From Streptomyces sp. NRRL F-2580 (GTDB lineage: Bacteria; Actinomycetota; Actinomycetes; Streptomycetales; Streptomycetaceae): a DNA stretch of 64,000 nt. Below the pieces are notes generated by a model. That model was not told the origin of the DNA. It saw nothing but the letters and a program-made list of their open reading frames with translations, and made no database searches. The stretch covers positions 186,001 to 250,000 of the forward strand of contig NZ_JOIR01000011.1 in the NCBI RefSeq assembly GCF_000720115.1, written 5' to 3'. The translations under genes and the position numbers were made by a program. Below, piece after piece: positions 55,893 through 64,000 of this stretch (positions are counted from its first letter, which is position 1; the number at the start of each line of letters is the position of its first letter).

Positions 55893-57968
55893 ATGCACAC
55901 CTCGGAGCCGGTCACCGCCACGCACTGCCCGTACTGCGCGCTGCAGTGCGGCATGAACCTGCGCCCCGCGGACGGCGGCGCGGGTGTGACGGTGGAGGAG
56001 CGGGCCGACTTCCCCGTGAACCGGGGCGCGCTGTGCGGCAAGGGCCGCACCGCCCCCGCCGTGCTCTCCTCCCGGGTGCGCCTGACCGGCCCGCTCGTCC
56101 GCACCCACGCCGGGCGGCTGGAGCCGGCCACCTGGGAGGAGGCCCTCGACGCCGTCGCCGAGGGCCTCACCCGCACGGGCCGCGCGTACGGTCCGGACGC
56201 GGTCGGGGTCTTCGGCGGCGGCGGGCTCACCAACGAGAAGGCCTACGCGCTCGGCAAGTTCGCCCGCGTCGCCTTGCGCACCTCGCAGATCGACTACAAC
56301 GGCCGGTTCTGCATGTCCTCGGCCGCCGCCGCGCACCAGCGGGCCTTCGGGCTGGACCGCGGGCTGCCCTTCCCGCTGGAGGACATCCCGCGCACCGGCT
56401 GCGTGATCCTCGTCGGCTCGAACCTGGCCGAGACCATGCCGCCCGCCCTGCGCTACCTCACCGAGCTCAAGGCCAACGGCGGCACCCTGATCGTCATCGA
56501 CCCGCGCCGCACCCGCACCGCCGAACAGGCCGACCTGCACCTCGCGCCCCGCCCGGGCACCGACCTCGCGCTCGCCCTCGGCCTGCTGCACCTGATCGTC
56601 GCGCAGGGGCGCACGGACGAGGAGTTCATCGCCGCCCGCACCACCGGCTGGGAGGAGGCCCGGGCGGCCGCCATGGCCCACTGGCCCGAGCTGGTGGAAC
56701 GCATCACCGGCGTCCCCGTGCCCAAGCTCCGCGAGGCCGTCGCCCTGTTCTGCGCCCCCGAATCCGCCATGGTCCTCACCGCACGCGGCCCCGAGCAGCA
56801 GTCCAAGGGCACCGACACCGTCGGCGCCTGGATCAACCTGTGCCTCGCCACCGGCCGGGCCGGCCGCCCGCTCTCCGGCTACGGCTGCCTCACCGGCCAG
56901 GGCAACGGCCAGGGCGGCCGCGAGCACGGCCAGAAGGCCGACCAGCTCCCCGGCTACCGCAAGCTGACCGACCCCGCCGCCCGCGCGCACGTGGCGGAGG
57001 TCTGGGGCGTCGACCCCGACGACCTCCCCGGCCCCGGCCGCAGCGCCTACGAACTCCTCGACGCCCTCGGCACGGACGTCCGGGCCCTGCTCCTGATGGG
57101 CTCCAACCCGGTGGTCTCGGCCCCCCGCGCCGCCCACATCGAGGACCGCATCCGCTCCCTGGACTTCCTCGCGGTCGCCGACGTCGTCCTCTCCGAGACG
57201 GCGGCCCTCGCCGACGTGGTCCTCCCGGTCACCCAGTGGGCCGAGGAGACCGGCACCACCACCAACCTCGAAGGCCGCGTCCTGCTCCGCCGCCGCGCCC
57301 TGACCCCGCCCCCGGGCGTCCGCTCCGACCTGGACGTCCTCCACGGACTCGCCGCCCGCATGGGCATCGAGAAGGGCTTCCCGACCGCGCCGGAGGAGGT
57401 CTTCGAGGAACTGCGCCGCGCCTCCGCCGGCGGCCCTGCGGACTACTCGGGCATCACCTACGCCCGCATCGAGGCCGAACAGGGCGTGTTCTGGCCCTGC
57501 CCCGAGGGCTCCGCGGGCACCGAGCGCCTCTTCCTGGACCGCTTCGCCACCGACGACGGCCGGGCCCGTTTCGTGCCCGTCTCCCACCGCGACGCCGACG
57601 AGGTCCCCGACGCCGACTACCCGGTGCTGCTCACCACCGGGCGCGTGGTCGCCCAGTACCAGTCCGGCGCCCAGACCCGGCGGGTGGAGGAGCTCAACGC
57701 GGCGGCCCCCGGCCCCTTCGTCGAACTCCACCCGCGCCTCGCCGCCCGCATCGGCGCGGTCGACGGCAGCCCCCTCGCCGTGACCTCCCGCCGCGGCCGC
57801 GCGGTGGCCCCGGCCCGGATCACCGACACCATCCGCGCGGACACCGTCTTCATGCCCTTCCACTGGCCCGGCGAGGGCCGCGCCAACACCCTGACCAACC
57901 CGGCCCTCGACCCGGTCTCCCGGATGCCGGAGTTCAAGGTCTGCGCGGTCCGCGTCGAGCCTGCCTGA
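55893..57968 (+). CDS. nasA: Molybdopterin oxidoreductase, assimilatory nitrate reductase catalytic subunit
   Basis: A 691-residue bis-MGD enzyme of the NasA/NarB type. The N-terminal [4Fe-4S] ligands are CPYCALQCGM (about residues 10-19) and LCGKGR (about 48). The molybdopterin-binding segments include GVFGGGGLTNEKAYALGKFARV, FCMSSAAAAHQRAFG, and C-terminal PVLLTTGRVVAQYQSGAQTRRVEEL...FHWPGEGRANTLTNPALDP. It reduces nitrate to nitrite for NirBD. The C-terminal [2Fe-2S] domain of some NasA proteins is absent. ATG start. It ends directly against the convergent NTase gene (adjacent stop codons). Confidence 0.92.
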   Translation: MHTSEPVTATHCPYCALQCGMNLRPADGGAGVTVEERADFPVNRGALCGKGRTAPAVLSSRVRLTGPLVRTHAGRLEPATWEEALDAVAEGLTRTGRAYGPDAVGVFGGGGLTNEKAYALGKFARVALRTSQIDYNGRFCMSSAAAAHQRAFGLDRGLPFPLEDIPRTGCVILVGSNLAETMPPALRYLTELKANGGTLIVIDPRRTRTAEQADLHLAPRPGTDLALALGLLHLIVAQGRTDEEFIAARTTGWEEARAAAMAHWPELVERITGVPVPKLREAVALFCAPESAMVLTARGPEQQSKGTDTVGAWINLCLATGRAGRPLSGYGCLTGQGNGQGGREHGQKADQLPGYRKLTDPAARAHVAEVWGVDPDDLPGPGRSAYELLDALGTDVRALLLMGSNPVVSAPRAAHIEDRIRSLDFLAVADVVLSETAALADVVLPVTQWAEETGTTTNLEGRVLLRRRALTPPPGVRSDLDVLHGLAARMGIEKGFPTAPEEVFEELRRASAGGPADYSGITYARIEAEQGVFWPCPEGSAGTERLFLDRFATDDGRARFVPVSHRDADEVPDADYPVLLTTGRVVAQYQSGAQTRRVEELNAAAPGPFVELHPRLAARIGAVDGSPLAVTSRRGRAVAPARITDTIRADTVFMPFHWPGEGRANTLTNPALDPVSRMPEFKVCAVRVEPA

Positions 57969-58949
57969 TCAGGGGGCGTCGGGGAAGGTCGGGCGCAGGG
58001 CCTCGACCAGGCGCGCGATGAACGCCTCCTCGCCGGGCCCGGCCAGGTGCGGGTACTCGGCCTCGAAGTGCTCCCACTCGGCGCCGACGTATCCGCTCGG
58101 GGCCAGGTCGGCGATGTGCGCCAGACCCAGCTCGGCGTTCGGGTAGGGCCACTCCCCGGCCTCCCGGAACACCTCCTGCACCAGGGCGTTCGGCAGGTGG
58201 CAGTGCTCGGCCAGCAGCACCGCGTCATAGAGGTCCTTGCCCTGCGGGTGCCGGTCGCTGACCAGCCACAGCACCTTCCAGGCCAGCGACAGGGCCGGCG
58301 TCGCCGCCAGGACCACCGCCCCGCAGGCGAGTTCGACCGGCTCCGGCGGCTCCGCGAGCCTCTCGTTGAAGACGAAGTCCAGCTGGACCTGTCCGTCCGG
58401 CAGGCCCGGCACCGACCAGGGCAGGACCATCCGCCGCCCCGGCACCCGGTCGTAGGTCCAGATGTCCTCGGACACCGCCCCCGAGGCCTTGATCCCGGCC
58501 CGCCCGTCGGCCGCCGCCGCGATGCCGTCCAGCATCCGGGCGGTCCGCCCGTCGTCCATCACCCAGGTGGGCGGGACCACCACGAAGTCCAGGTCGCCCG
58601 GCTCCCGCGCCGCCCGCCCGAACCGGTCCGCCAGCAGCACGCTCCCGCGCAGCACCAGGGACCGAGCCCACGGGGACCGCGAGACCGCCAGCAGTACGGC
58701 GTCCATCGCGGCCCGCCGCGCCCGCGCCCAGGCGACCGTCTTCGCCGGGTCGTCGAAGACCGGGTCACCGGCCCGGTAGGCCTGGAAGTGGTGCCGCAGC
58801 GACGGATCGAAGACGGACGGCTGCCGTACGTCGTCGCCGACGACCGGACGCAGCGTCCGGGGCAGGAACCGGGCCGACCGCGTCTCCTCGTCCAGCGGCT
58901 CGCTCGGCAGGTGCGTGCTCCCGAGGCCGAACTCCCGCCACGAACTCAT
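57969..58949 (-). CDS. AbiEii-like nucleotidyltransferase
   Basis: A 326-residue protein with the AbiEii/AbiGii-type nucleotidyltransferase pattern: LVLRGSVLLADRFG (helix with the G-S motif) followed by REPGDLDFVVVPPTW, where the D-x-D (DLDF) pair binds Mg2+, and a later DGQVQLDFVFN strand with a third acidic residue. The WKVLWLVSDRHPQGKDLYDAVLLAEH segment is typical of the C-terminal helical domain. In AbiE systems this type of protein is the toxin, but the usual winged-helix AbiEi antitoxin is absent. Instead the start overlaps an unknown gene (ATGA). The role is uncertain. Confidence 0.7.
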   Translation of the reverse strand: MSSWREFGLGSTHLPSEPLDEETRSARFLPRTLRPVVGDDVRQPSVFDPSLRHHFQAYRAGDPVFDDPAKTVAWARARRAAMDAVLLAVSRSPWARSLVLRGSVLLADRFGRAAREPGDLDFVVVPPTWVMDDGRTARMLDGIAAAADGRAGIKASGAVSEDIWTYDRVPGRRMVLPWSVPGLPDGQVQLDFVFNERLAEPPEPVELACGAVVLAATPALSLAWKVLWLVSDRHPQGKDLYDAVLLAEHCHLPNALVQEVFREAGEWPYPNAELGLAHIADLAPSGYVGAEWEHFEAEYPHLAGPGEEAFIARLVEALRPTFPDAP

Positions 58950-59569
58950 CGTCCGGCCCCCTCGAACACCGCCGCCGGCAGCCGCTCGGCGGCCGCCCCC
59001 TCCTCGGTGATCCACCCGTCGTCCACCGACAGGTCGCTGTCGTACAGCACGAACTCCCGCTCCTCCGAGCGGATCTCGTACCCGGCCGAGCCGAGCGCCG
59101 CGACCAGCGCGTCGCACGCCGCCGTCGCCCCGGCCGCCGTCCCCCGCCGGCGCTGGGTCACGAACCGCTCGTGGCCGCCGCCCGGCAGGGCCCGGCGCGC
59201 GTTCCACGACAGGTGGGCGCCGTGCGGGGTCACCAGGGACTCCAGGGCCGCGCGGTCGAAGTCCGCGGGGAGCCGCAGCTTGAGGTGGTGCTCGAAGTAG
59301 CCGCCGCCCGGGCCCGGCGGGTCCGTGGTCCACGGGACCGTCTCCACCTTGACGCGCACCGGGTCGAAGCCGGCCGCCCACAGCTGCGGGACCAGGCTCT
59401 CGTGGCTCGTGCGGTCCCGCAGCGTCAGCATCGGCTGGGACACCATCCGGCCCCGGGCCAGCACGATGTGCGTGACCTTCAGATCCCGCGCCCGGGCCCA
59501 CGCGTCGAGGCGGTCCAGTGCCGCCGCGTCCGCGCAGCGCACCGTCACGTGGGTCTCGTACTCAGACAT
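58946..59569 (-). CDS. Unknown protein coupled to the NTase gene
   Basis: A 207-residue protein with no recognised domain. It looks like two alpha/beta repeats: [45 protein letters not shown], and [37 protein letters not shown]; the THV..H..L and EHHLKL strands could suggest a 2H- or CYTH-like fold, which is speculation. The stop overlaps the NTase start (ATGA), so the two are translationally coupled. ATG 59569 (MSEYETHV) is preferred; ATGs at 59587 and 59605 are in frame. Inverted repeats CGGAC-ATGC-GTCCG sit just upstream (59575-59588). Confidence 0.6.
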   Translation of the reverse strand: MSEYETHVTVRCADAAALDRLDAWARARDLKVTHIVLARGRMVSQPMLTLRDRTSHESLVPQLWAAGFDPVRVKVETVPWTTDPPGPGGGYFEHHLKLRLPADFDRAALESLVTPHGAHLSWNARRALPGGGHERFVTQRRRGTAAGATAACDALVAALGSAGYEIRSEEREFVLYDSDLSVDDGWITEEGAAAERLPAAVFEGAGR

Positions 59570-59742
59570 GGAGCCGATCATCTCGGACATGCGTCCGATC
59601 CGCATCGGGGTTCCCGCCGGGGGGTAACCATCCGGTCACGCACCGGACTCAGAAAGTGCTCGCACGCCCCTCGTGGCCGCGATGTGTCGTACCCCACACT
59701 GAAGGCGGTGCCCCCGTCCTCGGAGCCCTGGAGGTCGCCCCC

Positions 59743-60798
59743 GTGCAGACCCGGACCCTGACCGTGAACGTGAGCGAGTCCTCGGAGGCCAAGGCCGTGG
59801 ACGAAGAGCCCGAGGTACCGGAGCTGATCGATCCGGTGCCCGCCCCGCGCAGGCGCGGCAGCAGCGACGGCGGCGGGGGCGGAGCGGGTCCCTCCGCCGA
59901 TCTGTTCCGGCAGTACCTTCGCGAGATAGGCAGGATCCCCCTACTGACCGCCGTCGAGGAGGTGGACCTCGCGCGACGCGTCGAGGCCGGGCTGTTCGCC
60001 GAGGAGAAGCTCGGCAACACCCCCGATCTCGACTCCCGGCTCGCCCTGGACCTCGACAAGCTCGTCGTCATGGGGCGGATGGCCAAGCGCCGGCTCATCG
60101 AGTCGAACCTGCGGCTCGTCGTCTCCGTCGCGAAGCGCTACGTCGGCCGCGGGCTCACCATGCTCGACCTCGTGCAGGAGGGGAACCTCGGGCTCATCCG
60201 GGCCGTCGAGAAGTTCGACTACGCCCGCGGGTACAAGTTCTCGACCTACGCCACCTGGTGGATCCGGCAGGCGATGTCCCGGGCCCTCGCCGACCAGGCC
60301 CGGACCATCCGCGTGCCCGTCCACGTCGTCGAGCTGATCAACCGCGTCGTGCGCGTCCAGCGCCGCATGCTCCAGGAGCGCGGGTACGAGCCCACCGCCG
60401 AAGAGGTCGCCGTCCACCTGGAGTTGACCCCCGAGCGGGTCATGGAAGTGCTCCGCCTCGCCCAGGAACCGGTCTCGCTGCACGCGCCGGTCGGCGAGGA
60501 GGACGACGTCGCCCTCGGTGACCTCATCGAGGACGGGGACGCCGCCTCCCCCGTGGAGTCGGCCGCGTTCTTCCTGCTGCGCGAGCACCTGGAAGCGGTC
60601 CTGTCGACCCTCGGCGAACGCGAGCGCAAGGTCGTGCAGCTGCGCTACGGGCTCGCCGACGGGCGGCCGCGCACCCTGGAGGAGATCGGCCGGATCTTCG
60701 GCGTGACCCGCGAGCGGATCCGCCAGATCGAGTCAAAGACCCTCAACAAGCTCCGCGACCACGCCTTCGCCGATCAGCTCAGGGGCTACCTGGACTGA
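59743..60798 (+). CDS. hrdA: HrdA-type principal-like RNA polymerase sigma factor
   Basis: A 351-residue sigma-70 group protein. Region 1.2 is [31 protein letters not shown], region 2 [73 protein letters not shown], and region 4.2 [31 protein letters not shown]. Region 1.1 is short and acidic/Gly-rich, unlike the long HrdB leader, and the position near dnaG matches hrdA. The GTG at 59743 has GGAGG-type SD. It directs transcription of a subset of genes; non-essential in S. coelicolor (established for hrdA there). Distinguishing hrdA from hrdD rests on gene neighbourhood. Confidence 0.85.
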   Translation: MQTRTLTVNVSESSEAKAVDEEPEVPELIDPVPAPRRRGSSDGGGGGAGPSADLFRQYLREIGRIPLLTAVEEVDLARRVEAGLFAEEKLGNTPDLDSRLALDLDKLVVMGRMAKRRLIESNLRLVVSVAKRYVGRGLTMLDLVQEGNLGLIRAVEKFDYARGYKFSTYATWWIRQAMSRALADQARTIRVPVHVVELINRVVRVQRRMLQERGYEPTAEEVAVHLELTPERVMEVLRLAQEPVSLHAPVGEEDDVALGDLIEDGDAASPVESAAFFLLREHLEAVLSTLGERERKVVQLRYGLADGRPRTLEEIGRIFGVTRERIRQIESKTLNKLRDHAFADQLRGYLD

Positions 60799-60813
60799 CG
60801 GCCGACGGGAAAG

Positions 60814-60837
60814 GGGGGCGCCCCGCCAGGCGCCCCC
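60814..60837. terminator. Hairpin after hrdA
   Basis: GGGGGCGCC (60814-60822) and GGCGCCCCC (60829-60837) form a 9-bp perfect stem with a 6-base loop between convergent hrdA and the GNAT gene. Confidence 0.7.
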
Positions 60838-60851
60838 ACCTCGTTCCCCGG

Positions 60852-61367
60852 CTACGCGGGCGCGGGCCCGTCGCGGTCGGACAGGCTCCGGCTCATCCAG
60901 ACGTCGTCGACATAGGACCCGTCCAGCAGGAACTCCTCGGGCAGGACGCCGACCACCGCGAAGCCGCATCGCCGATAGAGCCGCTGCGCCGGCCCGTTGT
61001 GCCCGAGCACGCGCAGGGTCATGCGGCGGGCACCACCGGCCCGGGCGGCGGCGCAGGCGGCCTCGACGAGGGCCTGCCCGACTCCGCCGCCACGGGCGGA
61101 TTCGAGTACGGCCAGTCCTTGGATGTGACGGACGTGCCGATTGGACGCGAGGGGACTGGCCGGTGCCTGGGCGATGTATCCGACGACCCTGCGCCCGTGT
61201 TCCGCGACGAGGAAGCTCTCCACGGCGTGGCGCTCGTCGAAGACGGCCGCGTCGGGCGGCCGCTTGGGGCCGGGTTCGCTCACGCGCGACCACGCCGAGC
61301 GGTGCAGCTCCAGGATCTCGTGTTCGTCCTCCGCCCGGGCCGGGCGTATCACCACGTCCAATGCCAT
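60852..61367 (-). CDS. GNAT family N-acetyltransferase
   Basis: A 171-residue acetyltransferase of the RimI-like group. Motif A is HIQGLAVLESARGGGVGQALVEAACAAARAGGARRMTLRVLGHNGPAQRLYRRCGFAVVG, containing the R-G-G-G-V-G acetyl-CoA loop and the C-terminal beta-strand/helix. The N-terminal VIRPARAEDEHEILELH is the usual opening. Its peptide or small-molecule substrate is unknown. Likely leaderless or weakly translated ATG start. Confidence 0.85.
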   Translation of the reverse strand: MALDVVIRPARAEDEHEILELHRSAWSRVSEPGPKRPPDAAVFDERHAVESFLVAEHGRRVVGYIAQAPASPLASNRHVRHIQGLAVLESARGGGVGQALVEAACAAARAGGARRMTLRVLGHNGPAQRLYRRCGFAVVGVLPEEFLLDGSYVDDVWMSRSLSDRDGPAPA

Positions 61368-61482
61368 GCCGTCATGCTAAGGGCTGTCGCGCCGTGGGCC
61401 CCGGGGTGCCGGGGCACCCGGGTACGTCCCGTACCCGAGCGCCCCTCCGCCCTGCGCCGCACCAGAGAGACGGCCTGGTCGA

Positions 61483-63459
61483 CTATTCGACCTCGACGAC
61501 CGCCTGCGCGAACTGCGCCGCGTACAGCCGCGCGTACGCGCCGTCCGAGGCCAGCAGCTCCTCGTGCGTGCCCTGCTCCACGATCGAGCCGCTCTCCATC
61601 ACCAGGATCACGTCCGCGTCGCGGATCGTGGAGAGCCGGTGCGCGATCACGAAGGACGTACGGCCGTGCGCGAGCCGCGCCATCGCCTTCTGGATCAGCA
61701 CCTCGGTACGGGTGTCCACCGAGCTCGTCGCCTCGTCGAGCACCAGGATCACCGGGTCCGACAGGAACGCCCGGGCGATGGTGATCAGCTGCTTCTCGCC
61801 CGCGCTGACGCCCGCGCCCTCGTCGTCCAGGACGGTGTCGTAGCCGTCCGGCAGGGTGCGGATGAAACGGTCCGCGTGCGCGGCCCGCGCCGCCTCCTCG
61901 ATCTCGGCGCGCGTGACCTCGCCCACCCGTCGCCCACCACCACCCTGACCGAGTGCGCTGCGCGCACCCCCTCCCACTCCGGCACCGTAGGCGATGTTCT
62001 CCGCGATGGTGCCGCCGAACAGCCAGGTGTCCTGGAGCACCATGCCGATGCCCGTGCGCAGTTCCTCGCGCGTCATCTTCGCGATGTCCACCCCGTCGAG
62101 GGCGATCTCCCCGCCCGTGACCTCGTAGAACCTCATCAGCAGGTTCACGAGCGTCGTCTTGCCGGCGCCCGTCGGGCCGACGATCGCGACCGTCTGGCCC
62201 GGCTCGACCGACAGCGAGAGGTTGTCGATCAGCGGCTTGTCCGGCTCGTAGCGGAAGGCCACCTTGTCGAAGGTGACCTGGCCGCGCAGCTCCTCCGGAC
62301 GCTCCGGAACCTCGGCGTCCGCCTCCTGCTCCGACGCGTCCAGCAGCTCGTAGACCCGCTCCGCCGAGGCGACGCCGGACTGCACGAGGTTCGCCATCGA
62401 GGCGACCTGCGTCAGCGGCATCGAGAACTGCCGCGAGTACTGGATGAAGGCCTGCACGTCACCGATCGACAGGGTGCCGGAGGCGACCCGCAGCCCGCCG
62501 ACGACGGCTATCAGCACGTAGTTGATGTTGGAGATGAAGAACATCACCGGCTGCATGATGCCGCTGACCAGCTGCGCCTTGAAGGAGGCCCGGTAGAGCG
62601 CCTCGTTCTGCTCGGCGAAGACGGCCGCGGACTCCTTCTGCCGGCCGAAGACCTTCACCAGGTTGTGCCCCGAGTACATCTCCTCGATGTGGGCGTTGAG
62701 CGTTCCCGTCGTCTTCCACTGCGCCACGAACTGCGGCTGCGACTTCTTGCCGATCTTCGCCGCGACGAAGACCGACAGCGGCACGGTCAGCAGCGCGACC
62801 AGTGCCAGCAGCGGCGAGATCCAGAACATCATGGCGAGCACGCCGACGATCGTCAGCAGCGAGTTCAGCAGCTGACCCATCGTCTGCTGGATCGTCTGGC
62901 CGATGTTGTCGATGTCGTTGGTGGCCCGGCTCAGCACCTCGCCGCGCTTCTGCTGGTCGAAGTACGACAGCGGCAGCCGCGACAGCTTCGCCTGGAGCTC
63001 CTCGCGCATCCGGTAGACGGTGCCGTTCATGACGTGGTTCGACAGCCGGGTCGCGACCAGCATCAGCAGGCCGGCCAGGGTGAAGACCACCAGCGCCCAG
63101 ATCGCCACGACCCCCACCGCGCCGAAGTCGATGCCCTGCCCCGGGGTGAAGTCGGTGCCGGACAGCATGTCCGCCATGCCGTCCTGGCCCTTGGCGCGCA
63201 GCCCGTCCAGGGCCTGTTGCTTCGTGATCCCGGCCGGCATCTCCCGGCCCACGATCCCGGCGAAGACCAGGTCGGTGGCGCCACCGAGGATCTTCGGGCC
63301 GACCACCGCGCAGCCGACGCTGCCGACGACGGCCGCGACCATGCCCCAGATCTTGGCGCGGTCGTGCGCGAGCTGGCCGAGCAGCCGCTTGCCCGAGCCC
63401 TTGAAGTCCATGGACCGAGCGGCCGGCCCCATCATCATTCGTCCTCCGGGCCCGCTCAT
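61483..63459 (-). CDS. ABC exporter half-transporter (TMD-NBD), partner A
   Basis: A 658-residue ABC exporter subunit. TM domain (about 1-370) with six spans, then the NBD: Walker A IVGPTGAGKTT (about residues 418-428), Q-loop VLQDTWLFGG, signature GVSAGEKQL (non-canonical, LSGGQ replaced), Walker B ILVLDEATSSVD, H-loop IAHRLST. Within the helical subdomain, between ENIAYG and VTRAEIEEAA, a 23-residue Gly/Arg-rich insert occurs (about 491-514). The overlap with the next gene (ATGA, 63456-63459) and the paired non-identical signatures suggest a heterodimeric multidrug-type exporter. Confidence 0.9.
   Translation of the reverse strand: MSGPGGRMMMGPAARSMDFKGSGKRLLGQLAHDRAKIWGMVAAVVGSVGCAVVGPKILGGATDLVFAGIVGREMPAGITKQQALDGLRAKGQDGMADMLSGTDFTPGQGIDFGAVGVVAIWALVVFTLAGLLMLVATRLSNHVMNGTVYRMREELQAKLSRLPLSYFDQQKRGEVLSRATNDIDNIGQTIQQTMGQLLNSLLTIVGVLAMMFWISPLLALVALLTVPLSVFVAAKIGKKSQPQFVAQWKTTGTLNAHIEEMYSGHNLVKVFGRQKESAAVFAEQNEALYRASFKAQLVSGIMQPVMFFISNINYVLIAVVGGLRVASGTLSIGDVQAFIQYSRQFSMPLTQVASMANLVQSGVASAERVYELLDASEQEADAEVPERPEELRGQVTFDKVAFRYEPDKPLIDNLSLSVEPGQTVAIVGPTGAGKTTLVNLLMRFYEVTGGEIALDGVDIAKMTREELRTGIGMVLQDTWLFGGTIAENIAYGAGVGGGARSALGQGGGGRRVGEVTRAEIEEAARAAHADRFIRTLPDGYDTVLDDEGAGVSAGEKQLITIARAFLSDPVILVLDEATSSVDTRTEVLIQKAMARLAHGRTSFVIAHRLSTIRDADVILVMESGSIVEQGTHEELLASDGAYARLYAAQFAQAVVEVE
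61918..61986. repeat. 69-bp in-frame insertion in the exporter ATPase
   Basis: This stretch codes for the Gly/Arg-rich segment AGVGGGARSALGQGGGGRRVGE, which interrupts the otherwise conserved join between NIAYG and VTRAEIEEAARAAHADRFIRTLPDGYDT. Its length is a multiple of three. I recall similar Gly/Arg/Val-rich short inserts recurring in Streptomyces proteins, but could not check; it may be another short coding-tolerated repeat family. Confidence 0.45.
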
Positions 63460-64000
63460 GCGGCCTCCGCCTCCGTCAGCTGGGAGAGCACGATCTCCCG
63501 ATAGGTCTCGTTGCCGGCCATCAGCTCGTGGTGGCGCCCCTCGCCCACGACCTGGCCCTCGTCCAGGACGATGATCCGGTCGGCGTCACGGATCGTGGAG
63601 ACCCGCTGGGCGACGATGACCACGGTCGCGTCCCCGGTCTCGCGGGCGAGCGCCGCGCGCAGCGCCGCGTCCGTCGCGTAGTCCAGGGCCGAGAAGGAGT
63701 CGTCGAACAGGTAGATCTCCGGGCGCTGCACGAGGGTGCGGGCGATGGCCAGACGCTGGCGCTGGCCGCCGGAGACATTGGTTCCGCCCTGGGTGACGGG
63801 GGCCTCCAGGCCACCCTCCAGCGCGGACACGAACTCCCTGGCCTGCGCCACTTCCAGCGCCTGCCACAGCTCTTCGTCACTCGCGTCCGGGCGCCCGTAG
63901 CGCAGGTTGGAGGCGATCGTCCCGGAAAAGAGGTAGGGCTTCTGCGGAACCATGCCGACCGTCCTGGCCAACAGCTCCGGGTCGAGCCGGCGTACGTCCT
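63456..64000 (-). CDS. ABC exporter half-transporter, partner B (partial)
   Basis: The C-terminal part of the second subunit; the frame is open to the window edge, so the TM domain and Walker A are outside. Visible: Q-loop VGMVPQKPYLFSGTI, canonical signature VSGGQRQRLAIARTL, Walker-B region EIYLFDDSFSALDY with Asp in place of the catalytic Glu (DDSFS), and H-loop position IVAQRVSTI where Gln replaces the switch His. These degenerate positions are typical of the degenerate-site subunit of heterodimeric exporters. The stop overlaps the start of partner A, so the two are coupled. Confidence 0.88.
   Translation of the reverse strand, partial: DVRRLDPELLARTVGMVPQKPYLFSGTIASNLRYGRPDASDEELWQALEVAQAREFVSALEGGLEAPVTQGGTNVSGGQRQRLAIARTLVQRPEIYLFDDSFSALDYATDAALRAALARETGDATVVIVAQRVSTIRDADRIIVLDEGQVVGEGRHHELMAGNETYREIVLSQLTEAEAA

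Noticed and set aside
57969..59569. Calling the NTase pair a bona fide AbiE toxin-antitoxin
   Set aside because: The partner does not look like the winged-helix AbiEi antitoxin and the gene neighbourhood is core metabolism, so only a family resemblance is claimed.

Overview
The window is high-GC actinobacterial chromosome, almost certainly Streptomyces. The evidence is very strong GC3 bias in every convincing gene, frequent GTG starts, four-base ATGA/GTGA gene overlaps, the LEU leader peptide ahead of leuA, an HrdA-type principal-like sigma factor, a Zur-linked znuACB operon, and repeated copies of the 'CTCAAACGCCGGCGGGGCTGGA' family of short Streptomyces repeats. From memory and unchecked, the gene order (phoH-ybeY-CBS, era, M4 protease-leuA, recO-uppS-zur-znu-glyS, ppdK, nirBD, dnaG-dgt, nasA, hrdA) follows the S. 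coelicolor core in the SCO24xx-25xx range. It is a core region with small accessory insertions. No tRNA, rRNA, CRISPR array, prophage or transposase was seen.

Layout. 1-5.7 kb: end of an RNase Z-like gene, a PfkB sugar kinase, then a tight run phoH, ybeY, CNNM/CBS membrane protein, MmcQ/YjbR protein and a deaminase-like protein without catalytic residues. 5.7-10.9 kb: an apparently inserted block (MFS exporter, divergent GlxA/AraC regulator, two secreted/surface proteins) bounded near both ends by short repeats and running directly, with no stop codon, into era. 11.8-15 kb: methyltransferase, GNAT acetyltransferase, emfourin inhibitor and its M4 protealysin-type protease. 15-24.6 kb: leader-regulated leuA, SDR, TerB-domain protein, hydrolase with divergent TetR, NCS2 nucleobase permease behind a 570-bp regulatory region, recO, uppS. 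24.6-29.4 kb: znuACB-zur with tandem Zur boxes, and glyS with a perfect-stem terminator. 29.4-35 kb: VC0807-type membrane protein, TetR, aldo/keto reductase, broken MarR gene, DHA2-type MFS exporter, dusB. 35-41.4 kb: ppdK, HTH regulator, Tat-exported PhoX/DUF839 protein, VOC protein.

41.4-59.6 kb carries nitrogen assimilation: nirD, nirB and a NirB-like FAD protein carrying a 175-bp element in its coding sequence, later a sirohydrochlorin chelatase (siroheme for NirB) and a nasA-type nitrate reductase. Two of these promoters, and that of the NCS2 permease, carry GTNAC-type pentamers 22 bp apart that look like GlnR boxes. Between them lie a TauE exporter, a class F sortase with a candidate substrate, GGCT, dnaG, a ferredoxin reductase-like protein, dgt and a SanA-like protein. 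An AbiEii-like nucleotidyltransferase coupled to an unknown protein follows. The window ends with hrdA, a GNAT gene and a two-gene heterodimeric ABC exporter cut by the edge.

Most notable: short repeat elements sit inside coding sequences (NirB-like oxidoreductase, DUF916-type surface protein, probably the ABC exporter ATPase); the DUF916 gene fuses in frame to era; there is a candidate GlnR regulon; era, recO, dusB and others share a leaderless-promoter arrangement; and there is an uncharacterised NTase gene pair.
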